This document shows, piece after piece, positions 34,201 to 45,957 of a stretch of 64,000 bases of DNA (within the stretch, counting starts at the first letter, position 1; the number at the start of each line of letters is the position of its first letter). The translations under genes were made by a program, and so were the position numbers. Source of the DNA: Elysia crispata (taxonomy: Eukaryota > Mollusca > Gastropoda > Plakobranchidae). Under the pieces are notes generated by a model. The model was not told the origin of the DNA. It searched no databases and saw only the letters and a program-made list of their open reading frames with translations. The DNA lies in the NCBI GenBank assembly GCA_033675545.1, contig JAWDGP010003851.1, positions 165,001 to 229,000 on the forward strand, given 5' to 3'.

Positions 34201-37200
34201 AAGAAAAGGTAACTTCGGTTAGATTTTAATTTTTCTTCTGAATAAAAGGAACATTCATTTTAAGACATAGACATTTTCCACAAGGATATATTATATTCAG
34301 TAGTTTGAATGTTTTCCATGATCTCAGTGCAATTGATAATCCAATATTTCTAAATGAGGTACCTTACTTTTTATGACCTTCTCTGCTTGCTAATAGTGCG
34401 TGGTTTCCAAAATATGTTACATAAGCATTTGCAAAACAAATTTGAAGCTCCATTTTTTTGAGTGCTATAAAGTTTTAATTTTCTTCTACTGGTCACCTTT
34501 GCCATGTTCTGCTATTGGTGCAGCAGCACTGCCAGGAAAGGATACAAAGACTTTTGATCTTACATGTTCTTGTGAGAAGTTGAACATTTGACCCAAATGT
34601 TAAAGTTATATCCAAAATGGAGCCCATCATTTTAAAAGGTGACATTGAAATATGAATAGATCATCACAAGTATATAATACTATTTGATTTCTTCAGGCTT
34701 GTAACAAAATTTGAGATTTGTATTAATGATGTAAAGAAGTGGCTAAATTGTGTCAAAACAGAGTGTCTACTATTTGATTCAAAAAATGAGCTAAAGGACA
34801 ATGATATATAACAAGTAAATAACAGCTGGTGCCATAACGGCACCCCCCTGGTGTAACAAAACTTTCCCCTCGCCCCTTTTCTTTCTCCTATAAAACAATA
34901 GTAAAAGTTAACTGATATAACAGCACCCACAATCTTTGTCTCTATTATAACAGCACTGTAGGTAGGTGGAGCAGTTAATTATACAGATAATGACCACTTA
35001 AAATTGTTAGTCCTATACTTAGCAGCCAACCAAAATGCATCTCAAGTCGGCTGAGTGCTATGCGCCGTCACCACTGACAGCACTCCTCTCCTCTTCCTCC
35101 ATTTCTCTCCCTTTCCCTGTCATTATACAATCTGCACTATCTGAGCGTCTGTCTCTGTACCAGTATGTACATGTTTACAATCTTTTGATATTAATACGGA
35201 TGGGCCTATCATTAGAACTGTCCCACCCCTCCTTCCCAGCTCCCACATCACCCCCTCTACTTGTAAGACAGTCAGTCACCTTGCATAAGATTAACAAATC
35301 GATGCTTTTTATGATCTCTGCTATAACAGCACCAGGTGAAAAGTCCTGCTTGTGCCGTTACATTAGAGGTTCACTGTATTGGACATGATGCGATAACTTT
35401 TAGTGATAAAGCTAAAACTCTTGACTTGTTTGTAGATAATAAGAAATCAATAGAGTTCATCATATGTATAACCATGTTCTTGTATTTTTAACTGTTATGT
35501 TCTTTGTAAATGACATCTTTATGTGCTGATGAAAAGCTTTGAGCTGGGTCTTTTTTTTTTTTTGGTAGGGTTTCTAGAAATCATCTGTAGTATAATAATT
35601 ATTATTATAATTATTCATATTTCATAAGTACATTTTTTTTGCACTAAACATTGAGAAAAATATGTCAGGCTGAACATGCTGAAGGAAAAAAATGTGATGT
35701 AGTCAAAAATGTATAAAATGTTGCCTTTTTCCAAACCAAGCTATGAATAAAATCTAAGACAAAAATGAAGCGCCCAGTTTTCAGAAAAATTCTCCTTTGT
35801 ACCAAACTGGCAGTCAGGGAGAGGCTAAATGAGACTGTGCTTGACATTTAGTTTTCTCCACAATCACAGCTTATAGACCAAGCAATTCTGCAAAGATGCT
35901 GCTCGTGTCTACTCAAGAGTTATGTAAAAAGTGCCGCACTATGATGAGAGTAAAGAAGCCTCAAGCCTTATCTTGTTAATAAAAGCAGTTACCACAGGGT
36001 GATCAATGTCATGAGCTACTTATATTACTTAAGGAAGACACACAGCATTTCTATTTCTAATAAAAATGTCTCCTGATTTTTTTTTCTCAAATAAAAATTC
36101 AGACTGTTGTTGGCATTTCTTGACAGATATTATAAACTCAGGCTTTCCAGAATAAAAAGCAAAATTCAAGCTCCTTTCTACGACCATCTTGAAACATTGA
36201 GTACATTGCTTTGTAAAGGCAAAAGAGACCTCAAATAAAAAAAGACTCCACTTTAAAACATTATTTTCCAGTTTCTGTATATGTCTCCGCAGAAAACTTA
36301 AAAGGATGTTAAACTTGATCAAGAACAAAAATTTCAATATACATTTATATTCCATGTTGATCTGGTTCAAAAGCAAAAAAAAAAAATAAAAAATAACCAT
36401 TGAAAGAACAGGAAAACATTGCATGGGGGTTTCAGACTTACATTAAAAAGACGTTTGAATAGGTACAAGTCCATAAGAATAAAACCCATGCAGAGGTCAT
36501 GACCCCAAAATACAGAAGGGGGTGAATTTGAAATAAAACATTTGCAACAAACAGTGGTTTTCTTTTACCACCTGATACAAAAATTAAATTTTGTGGTGAT
36601 ATTTTCAAGAAAAATCTTTAAAGAAATAATTAAAGGGCTTCATTACCCCCTTGTATGAATTAACTGTTTAAATAGCACTTCTGAGATGAGTTTACTTACT
36701 TTGCCCACAAGAACTTTCTCTGGGATGCCTGGGCAGAATAGAAATCCTTTTCCTGCTATCATCCGCAGAACCTCCAGCAAGGACAGGATGTCCAGTCCTT
36801 CTGTGTTCCCAGAAACAAGTGACACACGCTGCACTGGTTTGAATAGGATAGACACCAAACACCGTCCACTGGGGTCAATGGTTAGAGTAACTGGTTCTAG
36901 TGCAGGACCAAATACACCAAGCAGCTTGTCACGGTAAATAGTCATCACTTCAACATCTTTGCATGTCCGGCTTACCTGCAGGCAGGAAGTAAGATCAGCA
37001 CATTATTGAGGTTGGCCCTTAAAGCACAGAAAATATTTTTCAAGTAAATAAAATAAATGCAAACCCTATGGAACAACCAATCATCTGAATTTTCTGAAAT
37101 GACTGGCTTTAAACTTAATGATTAATTGAGATGACACTCCTAGTGCACAACAAACTTACTACAAAGCATATCTGACTAATGCATTAATCTTTGAGTATTT

Positions 37201-40200
37201 ATTGCCTCATGAAATTATTTAAAAGGCTCTTATCCCTTTTTTTTTTCACAGTAATAGTCATTTATATCCTGTTGTCTAAAAAGTGGTATGGCTTCAGAGA
37301 AAGGTCGAATTTAGAGTAAATCACAGGAGCAATAGTAAAAGACCTGGGCCATATCTAAGGCCATGAAATTTTTTTGCCGTTTTTATTTGATAATTTTGAC
37401 TTGCACTATCTAGAAGTCTGCTTAGAGAGCTTGTAAGGCCATTCAAGCTGCAAAAACGATACGTGCAAACATATTTATGTACAGTCAGCAGCGTACCCAA
37501 ATGCAACATCATCCTTAAACTGTCAATAAGAAAAAAGGTTAGATTAAAAAAAAAAAAAAAATAATAATAATAATAATAATAATAATACATAACACGGAGT
37601 TTCATGCAATCACAGAAAAATGAATGTCAGACAACTCACTTATCCAACTGAATGATGAGAGAGTGAACTGGAGGACCATGACCATCACTGCCTGCAACAG
37701 GCCTTGTGCATGGAAAATTTCTGATTAATTTCCTATCTTAGTTCTTTGGACAATGCCATTAAGAAGATTTATCCTTCAAGGGTCATTCCCTTTTTATTTG
37801 CCCTCATCTCCTCTTTGTATTAATTGATAATTTCTATCTATTTCTTTTTCACTTTAGGGCCATCTTCTCTTTCATATGGTATTCGTTTTCTACTTTCCTT
37901 TTTGGCCAATCTTTTCTAACTTGCTACTCCATCTTTACACTAGCACAATCTCAATGCCCTGATATTTCCATTTATGCCCTCTTGCATATCCCTCATCCTT
38001 TTCTATCCTAGTCTATGTCCTCCCTCCTCCTTGTAATATAGCCCCTTTCTTTGCCTCAATCTCCTTTTTCTCTTGCTATTCTCCTGTTACTTTAGTAACT
38101 TCAGGCACAAATTAAGTTAATCATAGAAAATATAAAGAAAAACCAACCCAGAGGTAATACTAATAGAGATCTTAGGTTAATTTTTATTTCTATGAAAGAA
38201 TTTATATCAGGACTTTGGCTGTCTATCACGACAAGGATAGATCTGACTGAGAAACAGAGGGCTACAAAAGGATTCAGTTGCAATAAGATCAGCATTCTTG
38301 TCTTTCATGGGAGGGACAAGCAGTATTTTTTTTTGCTTACAGCCCCTTTGAAGTGCTAGGTAGACCTTGCAGGCTCTAAGTGAGAGATGGTGTGGGATGC
38401 ATCTCACGCAGTGAAGGTGGTAAAATTATGGCTTTCTAGATAACAGTAACGATGGAAAGCTTGTGGTGAGAGGAGAGAGGAGTGTCCCTTTAGCTCTCAG
38501 CTAAAGATTCAACATCATTTGTTGACAATTTTTCTATCCATCAGAGCTTGTTTGAAAAGTTATAGGAAAATGGTATAGATAATAAGGATACAAAGTGAGA
38601 AATTTATGATAACTAGGGTACAAGTTTAATATGCTCATATAAATATACAAATGTATACTTTTTTAGAGATTTAATGATGCCCTGATGCTGATATTCAGTT
38701 CTTCATTACTTAATTAATGTGCTCAATATCATCAAATAAAAACAGGCTGCTGGTCAAGACAAACATGAAATACTGTTTTAGACCTAGGCAATATGGCAAT
38801 TTTTTTTTTCTGATAATTTTCAATTTACTGGCGTATTTTATTTTGCTGCACATACCCGATACGTCAGGTTACTGAACTCGGCAAATGTAGTGATCACATT
38901 GAGGCACTGCTGTAAAATGTAGCTTTTTGACTTTTCACTTTGAAAAGGTGCATCCGCCTTGACATGTTTCTCCAAATTTACAGCCATAATGATACAGCTT
39001 TAAAAGGGCATCTTGCATTAACCTCAAGGCATTGCTGTTCTGTTTTGGGTGAAATCAGAGCACTTGCAATGGGCAAAACAGAAACTTCAGTGGTGTCATC
39101 TGGAATATCTATGGAGCAAAATAAATATGTTTCTTTTAATATCAAGTCAAAAAAAGAATGGACAGCTTTTAATCCCTTTAATTTCTTTTGCTGTAAAGAT
39201 AAAAATAATTTTCCTGTGGAAATTTTATCTTTTCCTAAACAAGTTGATTAGAACACCATTTCAATTGCATTGTGAATATATTAAAATATATTATTAAAAA
39301 AAAAAACAACCTTTTCACCTTCAAAATCATCATATTCAAAAATGCAACATGTGAGTAAGTATGAGTGATTATTGCAGCACTTGCTGGTCTTTAAATTATT
39401 AGCTCATAGCGCTTCTCAAGTGAGATGGTAAAGTTAGTAATAGTAACTCAAGGTACCCTTTGCAGGTTTCTAAGTTACATTAAGCAAAATAAGAAAATTT
39501 TAGCTAAGTACATAAATTTGTAGGAACAGAAATAATAGAAGATTGTTTGTTACAGCTGCCTATGCATACTTTTGGCAAAATTCAATACATTTTTGCAACA
39601 TATTTGTACTTTCAAAAATATTAAATTTATACCACTTCTAACACCTAGGAAAATAAAAATTGGAAATTCAAGACTTAATTGTGCCAATCCTGTAAACGTA
39701 ATGACCATAAGCAAAGTTTAGTGACATTATTGATCTGACAATTGCACAATGATGACTGATTGTGTAAACCTCAAGAAAAAAAAAGTCTATACTTTACTAT
39801 ATCAAACTTATAAAAATCATTCTCCTTCAAAGCAAATTGTAAATTGCAATATTCTGCAACTTCTATCTGTCTATTGATCTAGCTACATCTCTGAAGATAG
39901 CAACAGCGTCATAAGTGCCAAATCTACTTTTGGATCTGGATTTAGTTATAGAAATTAGGTTCAAGAAATCAGGACACGGAAACCAAGATGTGAACTTTAG
40001 GACAGGGCCTCAATGACCTTTAGATTCATTAGAAGATTTAAATGGAAGAAAATTTACTCAACAAGGGTGTAGGGTCTACTTCAGAGAATCAAACAGGATG
40101 GGGCGGCTGCTAAGCCTCGGCAAGAAGATGACAGTTCAGATGTTTAATCTTATACCAGTTTAACTTGTGTGTCCGTTGAATCATGAATGAGGAGGAAAAA

Positions 40201-43200
40201 GGGAAACTGTCTTCAGTCAACTATGATTAGACCTGGATTAAAGTTGGTGTCCCTTGTAGTGGTGAAATTAGAGTATTGAATTTTTAGGAAAATTAATATG
40301 TCAAGTCCAAGAGGATCACAGAGCTGAGATGACTTGATTACGGTTGGACAGTGCTTACAAAGGAAGAAAAGCTGTTTTAATAGGCTAATCACCTCAGGGA
40401 CATTCCATTCTTTATTTGAGGAGAGGAGAGAGGGGACAGAATAGTTAACAACGAGAATTACAAATTGTCTCTTTGTGAGCCCGCCAAAATCCAAAGATAC
40501 TCCATTTTTTTTTTGTCTGAAAATTTTGTCAACAAATCCATGAAGGTCACAAGGCTGCATCTTACATCTTAGATTAACAAGTATATATGATTTATTTTAC
40601 TTTGAAAGTGATTTATCAGGATGACAGAAAATAAAGAGAGATAGAGAGAGAGATTTTTTAAGTAGCTTTTTATCCCCAAGACATAAATTATTAAAATTGG
40701 CTCCAAGGAAGAAGAAAGAGAAAGAGATACTCTCTAGTATAAGATGCTGGTTGTGAATTCCCAAGAGCAAGATCTAGCTTCTAGTGATCTTTTAACTTTG
40801 TCAGATCAATTCTTCCATTCTTTAATTATCTAAAATTTACAACGGAGATTAAAAACAAAAATGAATAAAACTTTCACCACTACAATTCTGCTTAAAGTTA
40901 ATTTGTTTTTTTCTTGCAGACAAATGCATACTTCCTAAGACAAACTATTATGGAGGAAAAGATTGAGTCTCAGCATTATTTGCATCATGTATGGGACTTA
41001 TTAATCTGTTGAGACGAGCGTGTGAAACAGTAAAACTCAGAATTGCAGTGTTTCTGGCAACTGGCTCAGAACAAGTAGTGGGATAAAAGGCAATTGAGAC
41101 CTGACCTCCAGGAGACTTATAAATCATTATAATGGAACAGATGAAGAGGCTTTTACACCAATATTCAGCATCAAGAGAGGGGACATCACAGCAATAGTTT
41201 GAGGGTTCGCCCTAGGGGTGATGTGTATTCACAGTATAGAGGATGAGGCTATCATTCATGATTCATATAGTTAGCGGAAACTCCCTCAGAAAAGTTACTA
41301 CCACTACCAAAATGCTTGGGGTATAGATAATTTGTACAGCAAGGCTCTCTCACTAGATCACCTTGAGCAGAAACTTAGGAGCTATGACCCAGGGATACAG
41401 AACCAGTCTACATTGAAAGTGAGTAACTAAAGCACTACAGCACAAAGGTTGTGGAGGCTAAGAGTAAGAATCTTTAAATAGAAGTCATCCTCATGGTTCA
41501 GGAGGTTCTTAGGTAAAGAAAAAATATCTAGTTAATGTAGATAAAATGGATTCATGGATAATAGTCCTCGGAAATCGGAGGTGATGGCTGATGCTACACA
41601 AACACACTTTCAATCACTGGAATGTAACAATCTAGGATCTGGAAAGGAACTGCCAGAGAACGTTCCCTTCATCAAATAGCAAGTGCTTTGGATGCAAGGA
41701 ACATGGCCATTTCCGATCCAAGCCTCCTAAGCCACTATCAGAACTTTCAAAGACTAGGGAGTATGTTTTGAGTGTGCAGAGTCGGGGCAGGGGCACTGCA
41801 GGTTTGTTTGCTCAGAACTGATGACTTCCTCAGATCAATCAAAAAAAATGAGGTACAGGATGATCTCTAAAGTCTGAACATTAGACAGGGAATGTCCCTT
41901 ATGGGTCTACAGACCCTTTTAACATCCAATTTAGTTTGACTTTTAGACTAACCAAACTATTTGGAATTACCCTATATTCACTGAAAGACTAAGTTCTTTA
42001 CATTTGTTTACATTCTGTTAATCACATTTAACTGCATTTGAATTTTATTGAAATTTTTGTTAAAAACTAAGTACATAAGAGTTCTAAATCTTGATTTATG
42101 GTATTGTCAAGGCCATCAATAGATGACATAAATGTTAAATAAAATTAACAAATACCTTGAAGTGTTATTCAAAATAAAGCATCTAACTCCCTTCACTTTG
42201 ACATATATAATGTTTATGAATTTTTGTTGCTAATTAAAAGAATATCTATAGTGCTAGTAAAGTAAACAAACATTATAAGACCCTATGGAGGAAAAAAAAA
42301 TAATGAAAACAAGCAAAAACTAAATGCTTTTTATACCTCAGAACACAGGATGGACAAAACAAGTGGTTGGGCACTCTGACTCTAACACTCTCACTTCTCA
42401 GTCACTAGTCTCATTTTACAATCTAAAATTATTATACGATTGAGCACACCAAAAGGAAGCCTGCTTCTTAACCCAATGAAATCATATCTACGCAGCCTTC
42501 GTAGCTCAGCCTTGCTCAAACCACAGAGCTACGCAGTGTGCGTAGCTTTTGAGTTGAACCGTTTCCAACGTGATAAATCATTTTATGTTTGTTTATCCTT
42601 TGCTATTTGGTGTTTCCTTTTAGTAGAGAGTTCTACCATTCCAATTATTGCAAATGTTGGCGGTTATTTCAAGATATACAGTTCATGGTTTGTTGTTTCA
42701 AAGAAGATTATAAACTCTTACATTGGAGCCCACATCTGCTAACTCTCGATCTAATGCCAATAACAGATCACCCGGACGCTTGACTGCTGAAGAAGTTATA
42801 GATTTGTTTCACTTTTTGGAAGATGAAAAAACCAGATTGATGTCGACTTGTGGAAGTGTTCAATCTAGATCTAGATCTATACCTATCTTGATCGATCTAT
42901 CTCAAAAGCTGATTCTGAGGATGAGTGGACGTTGCCGCAATCAAGACCTGAACCTACAAAGAGATGATAAAACTTATGCAACCTTGAATGGGATATTTTT
43001 CATTCTCTGTTCAATTACCTTTATCTTGAGATAACACTTTGTATTTTCTATAATGAATGTTACACAAATCGGCAGTTGTAGCAACGCCCATGCAAACTCT
43101 CCTAAGAAACCAAAATTAATTCTGATTGGAAGCCAAATTTATTTTGATGTCAATGAGTTAAAGATCCATTCAATCATACATTTATTTTAAACTTAAGTTG

Positions 43201-43947
43201 AAACAGAATTGATAGGAAGCCTTGGTCTTAAAGACAATAGTGAGGGAAGAGTTCCTTTTAGGTACTGACTTATTTACACACCAAAGAGGGCTTCATTTGA
43301 TCGGGACCATAAAAAAAGATTGGGCTTGGTTTTTGCTTGGGCAAAATGTAAGTTTACATCATTTTATAACACTAAGTTCCAAGTAGGAAACACACTCTAG
43401 GGTTGCTACTGTTTATGTAAAAAAAGGTATTTTAAAAGGTTTTAAAGGTACTCTTTCCGATAGTGAAACTAACACACTGAAATTGGAGCTCTTTCAGTTC
43501 AACAAAATGCATGTATACATGTGGAGCTCATTAAGTGAAGACAGGGTTTTTGCCCAATCTAGAATCTAGCAAGTCTTTAGTAAGTGCATCTCAAGTCACT
43601 GTCACTCACTCGCTAATATCTAGATCTAGATCTAGGTCTATAATAGATTTTGAATTTAAACGAAACCTAGCTTCTCCACGTTCAGCTTATTCTAGATTTA
43701 GATACCTAAAATCTATATTAAATCTAGATCTAGATCCTCTAGATCCGAATATTGGATTTTTTTAACAGATTCTAGATCTAGATCTGTATCTAGATCTAGA
43801 ACTTGAGTCTTTGAAAGACTCAAACTGATCTCGATAAAAATTTATGAATTCTATATCAAGTTATTGGTCTTCTTTCAAATTTCTATTTCAAACTACCATG
43901 ACACGCTATTTCTTTGAAATGGCCAAATTAACCAGAATGGCCGCCAT
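28816..43947 (-). CDS. Uncharacterised single-C2H2 zinc-finger nuclear protein
   Basis: Four solid exons plus one candidate first exon join in phase to about 1162 residues. Residues 1-115 form a compact, hydrophobic-patterned segment with VEVMTIYRDKLLGVFG and GKGFLFCPGIPE. Next comes a Cys-rich region (CGKYIECH, SPQCPVYY, MCPQC). A single C2H2 finger follows at about 354-374 (C-x2-C-x12-H-x3-H). The remaining 790 residues are Ser/Pro-rich and probably disordered, with basic patches (KNKKLKEKK; SRLKKKEL; TRSKRQTRK) that could be nuclear localisation signals. The C-terminus has three psi-K-x-E SUMO motifs and two SIM-like motifs. I do not recognise a named family. A chromatin or transcriptional co-regulator role is inferred from the finger, the basic patches and the SUMO features. 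The gene faces the EF-hand gene tail to tail. Confidence 0.8.
32657..32703. repeat. Perfect 23-bp tandem duplication
   Basis: The unit at 32658-32680 is repeated exactly at 32681-32703, in the intron just past the donor of the preceding exon. It extends the apparent open frame beyond the donor but is not coding. Confidence 0.9.
32780..33440 (-). CDS. Zinc-finger gene middle exon (Cys-rich segment)
   Basis: On the minus strand the acceptor ttacttgcag precedes 33440 and the donor gtcaga follows 32780. It starts in phase 0 and leaves one base. It encodes 220 residues: CGKYIECHRAPFKRY, then SPQCPVYY and MCPQCKQV, whose spaced Cys could form a zinc site. A Gln/Ser/Ala-rich linker follows, then helices EEAIASLLSA and TLRNVLLQKRIRLDLSKAQ. 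Confidence 0.93.
34810..35377. mobile_element. pogo/Tigger-like MITE remnant
   Basis: The right end reads gttacattagaggttcactg followed by TA. This is the inverted form of the gaacctc...taacg ends typical of pogo/Tigger elements, which insert at TA. The motif ataacagcac occurs at about 34915, 34944 and 35323, and the left side carries ccataacggcacccccctggtg. The left terminus appears truncated and no transposase is visible. It lies in an intron of the zinc-finger gene. Confidence 0.45.
36700..36975 (-). CDS. Zinc-finger gene exon 3 (conserved-looking core)
   Basis: On the minus strand the acceptor ctgcctgcag precedes 36975 and the consensus donor gtaagt follows 36700. It is phase 0 to 0, 92 codons. 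The encoded sequence alternates strand-like and helix-like segments (VEVMTIYRDKLLGVFG, PVTLTIDPSGRCLVSILF, LDILSLLEVLRMIAGKGFLFCPGI). It looks like a folded domain rather than linker, but I cannot name it. Confidence 0.93.
37560..37587. repeat. (ATA)n microsatellite
   Basis: A short run of about nine ATA repeats follows a poly-A tract, in an intron of the zinc-finger gene. Confidence 0.9.
38856..38909 (-). CDS. Zinc-finger gene exon 2 (18 codons)
   Basis: On the minus strand the acceptor cattttacag precedes 38909 and the donor gtatgt follows 38856, phase 0 to 0. It encodes QCLNVITTFAEFSNLTYR, an amphipathic helix that continues smoothly into exon 3 (VSRTCKDVEVM). The exon is short, and the evidence is the splice sites, phase and register. 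Confidence 0.75.
41095..41823 (+). pseudogene. Decayed Gag-like segment of an LTR-type retroelement
   Basis: Around 41684 the frame reads SNSKCFGCKEHGHFRSKPP, a C-x2-C-x4-H zinc knuckle whose last Cys is lost. At 41763 another frame gives CFECAESGQGHCRFVC, a second knuckle-like motif with altered spacing. The two lie in different frames, so at least one frameshift separates them. Upstream codons (DEEAFTPIFSIKRGD, LDHLEQKLRSYDPG) look Gag-like but are broken by stops. No LTRs, protease or polymerase were recognised. Confidence 0.5.
42468..43161 (+). mobile_element. Internally deleted piggyBac-like element bounded by TTAA
   Basis: TTAA occurs at 42468-42471 and 43158-43161. Read inward, the ends are TTAACCCAATGAAATCA and TTAACTCATTGACATCA, 14 of 17 identical. 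Inside, GRLTAEEVIDLFHFLEDE (from 42774) and, one frame over, SEDEWTLPQSRPEPTKR (from about 42914) resemble the acidic N-terminus of piggyBac transposases. The frame breaks at a CTAGAT repeat. The DDE catalytic domain is missing. A perfect 9-bp hairpin lies at 42527-42547. Confidence 0.6.
42527..42547. repeat. Perfect inverted repeat (9-bp stem, 3-bp loop)
   Basis: AGCTACGCA, loop GTG, then TGCGTAGCT. It lies near the left end of the piggyBac-like element and may be a subterminal inverted repeat. Confidence 0.8.
43933..43947 (-). CDS. Candidate first coding exon of the zinc-finger gene (MAAIL)
   Basis: On the minus strand ATGGCGGCCATTCTG is followed by gttaat, a weak but possible donor. The exon ends in phase 0, matching the phase-0 acceptor at 38909, and would give MAAILQCLNVITTF as a continuous helix. 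The ATG sits in a YY1-type context (CGATGGCGGCC), as seen at many housekeeping starts. Without transcripts this remains a proposal; another upstream exon could be the true start. Confidence 0.35.
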
Positions 43948-44100
43948 CGTGCGCATGTGTCGGTCATTTCGATTTCCACGAAACGAAGGTCACTACAGTC
44001 TAGTCCATTCAAGTAACATACTCACCAAAAAATTGAAGTCTGGGTGGGGTGATTTAGCTTCCTTATACATTTCCGCATGAAACACGTCACGTGAAAAAAT
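43935..44100 (-). promoter_or_regulatory. Candidate promoter/5' UTR of the zinc-finger gene
   Basis: A CpG-bearing patch in AT-rich surroundings. It contains gccgccatcg (YY1-like), gtgcgcatgtg (NRF1-like half match) and cacgtcacgtg (CACGTG E-box overlapping a TGACGTG CRE-like half-site) at about 44084-44094. The order fits transcription to the left from near 44.0-44.1 kb. No TATA or initiator was assigned. Confidence 0.35.
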
Positions 44101-45903
44101 TTGATCTAGTAGGAAGCGAATTCGAGAAACCCCGTTCTCCTTTTTCTCAGTAGCAGCCAGGACTTGGTCTAATCTAGATCTAGGTCTCAGGCATTACGTA
44201 GCCGGTTGTTATGCTGGGCCATTGACCTGAGAGACCCAGTCGCGGGTTGTTGCAGTTGCCAAACTTGCTGCAGCGCAAAAAAAAAAAAAAACGAATCTAG
44301 TGACGATATCTGACCTACATTTGGGCTTGGAGGTTGATTCATTGGGCGAACAAAAATAATATTTTAATCCAGATCTATGCAATCTAGTTTCTGGATCTGG
44401 ATTTCTGGTCTTAGATTAAACACAGATCTATCTATGATAAGGTACTATCAGATCAAAGTAATAACTAGACCAGACGATTTAAACAGAGATCTTTTGATCA
44501 TGGTGTTTTATAATTTTAAGCTTTTAGGGTAATTACTTTAGGTGATGTTTGCCGCGCCAATGCATTTTATCCATCACCCTACTCCTTTTTTTTTATTTGA
44601 ACTCTGGATAAATAGTTACTTTTTTATACTTATACATGAGCAAAATACTGAAATCAGTGTACTTTAACAAGTGGTTGACAGTATCGTTCTGTGGTCAGTG
44701 TAATATTGGAGCTCTCATCAAGTGGGGTTGGTGGCAGCAATGTTAATGAAAAAAATAGTATTAAACTACACTAACTTAATAGATTTGAGTTCTCCCTTTG
44801 ATGCGTAAAGATAGACAGTATCAAACACCATTACTACCTTGTACGCCAGTAAAGCATGGTTGCCTATACAAGCTTCAAAAAATTAATAATAATGGTGCAT
44901 GCAAATGGTCCAGGTTTTGATTATTGACGAAACGAGGCTAATTTACATTTAATGGTTCTGTAAGCAAATTAAGAGAAGCCTCTAATTGGAATACTTTTAT
45001 GCTATTGCTATCTGCCCTAGTTTTAGTTATCGTCTTATAAATATTATCTAAGCTATATTTTTAAATCCGTGTGCAATGCAGGGCGTGCGGCGCGTGTGGT
45101 TGTGGTCGTGACGAGGCGGATATTGCTGTAGCGTGTTCAATAGTTTAATGTCTCATAAGTTTTCCGCGTGACCCATTATACGTGGAGTCACAGCGCTTCA
45201 TGGAATAAATAGGGAAGAAAATAGTCCCGCACTGTAGGCTTCCTCTTTTGCATAATTTGATTGGCTCAATATTTCGTTCGCCACGAATCGTCACCTGTCT
45301 AAAAATAAATCTTGATCGAAATCATGCCCGTGCTTGGAACTGGAAGTGGAAATGCAAAGAACCGGTTTCAATTTCAACGCCACAGACCTGAGCCTATTTA
45401 TAAATAAGTTTGAATCAGTAGTCTTTGGCTTGATTGAATTGAGCGTTGCTTGATTCGGTTCACTGCTTTTTCAACTCTGCATGATAAAAGATCAAAGTGT
45501 TTCGAAACTTTGAAAAAAAAAAGCTCAAATAGAAAAGTTAAGCCTCAGTATTTCTATAATTTTTTTTTTTTAATTTGCATTAGGAAAGTGTACACTATTC
45601 ACTAGATCAAGACCAATGATTTTTTTTATGTCGTGAAAACGTGGTTTGAAGCGCAAAGACAATAACTAGGCAGATTTTTGTGCATGCGTTCTAAGGAAAA
45701 AGACTTAATTCAGCTCTGAGTCTTAACATTTTATATGATAATATCAACCTTGTTTACAGAGACAATTATGTAATTTAATAGGCTGTATAAATCAAAAGAA
45801 TACCTTTGAAAGGTTATATTCTAGGATTAAAGTATAAAAAAAAAATTAAGAAAAGCGGCCTGTGAAGAGGTTTAAGGGTTTCGCAAAAGGCTATACAGTC
45901 ATG

Positions 45904-45908
<5 letters not shown>

Positions 45909-45954
<46 letters not shown>
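45909..45954. repeat. (TA)n microsatellite
   Basis: An uninterrupted TA tract of about 46 bp. Confidence 0.95.

Positions 45955-45957
<3 letters not shown>

Larger units (their letters stand above)
38910..43932. other. 5-kb first intron with mobile-element relics
   Basis: No further exon is supported. It holds a decayed Gag-like segment (about 41.1-41.8 kb), an internally deleted piggyBac-like element (42468-43161) and AT-rich sequence. A 115-codon minus-strand frame at 40213-40560 has no recognisable domain and no convincing splice sites. Confidence 0.55.
43600..44460. repeat. Cluster of CTAGAT-type hexamer repeats
   Basis: Short runs of tctagatctagatct occur repeatedly here, with similar runs near 42870, 56630-56770, 58150-58200, 58340 and 58520. 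They are short interspersed arrays of AGATCT/CTAGAT units rather than one long array. Confidence 0.75.

Noticed and set aside
40213..40560. 115-codon minus-strand frame in the first intron of the zinc-finger gene
   Set aside because: No domain, no matching splice sites for the gene, and adjacent to decayed mobile-element sequence.
41205..41225. gggttcgccctag, a tRNA B-box-like word
   Set aside because: No matching A box or cloverleaf around it.
43844..44080. Plus-strand frame containing MAAIVRMCRSFRFPRNEG
   Set aside because: It overlaps the promoter-like patch of the minus-strand gene and has no recognisable domain.
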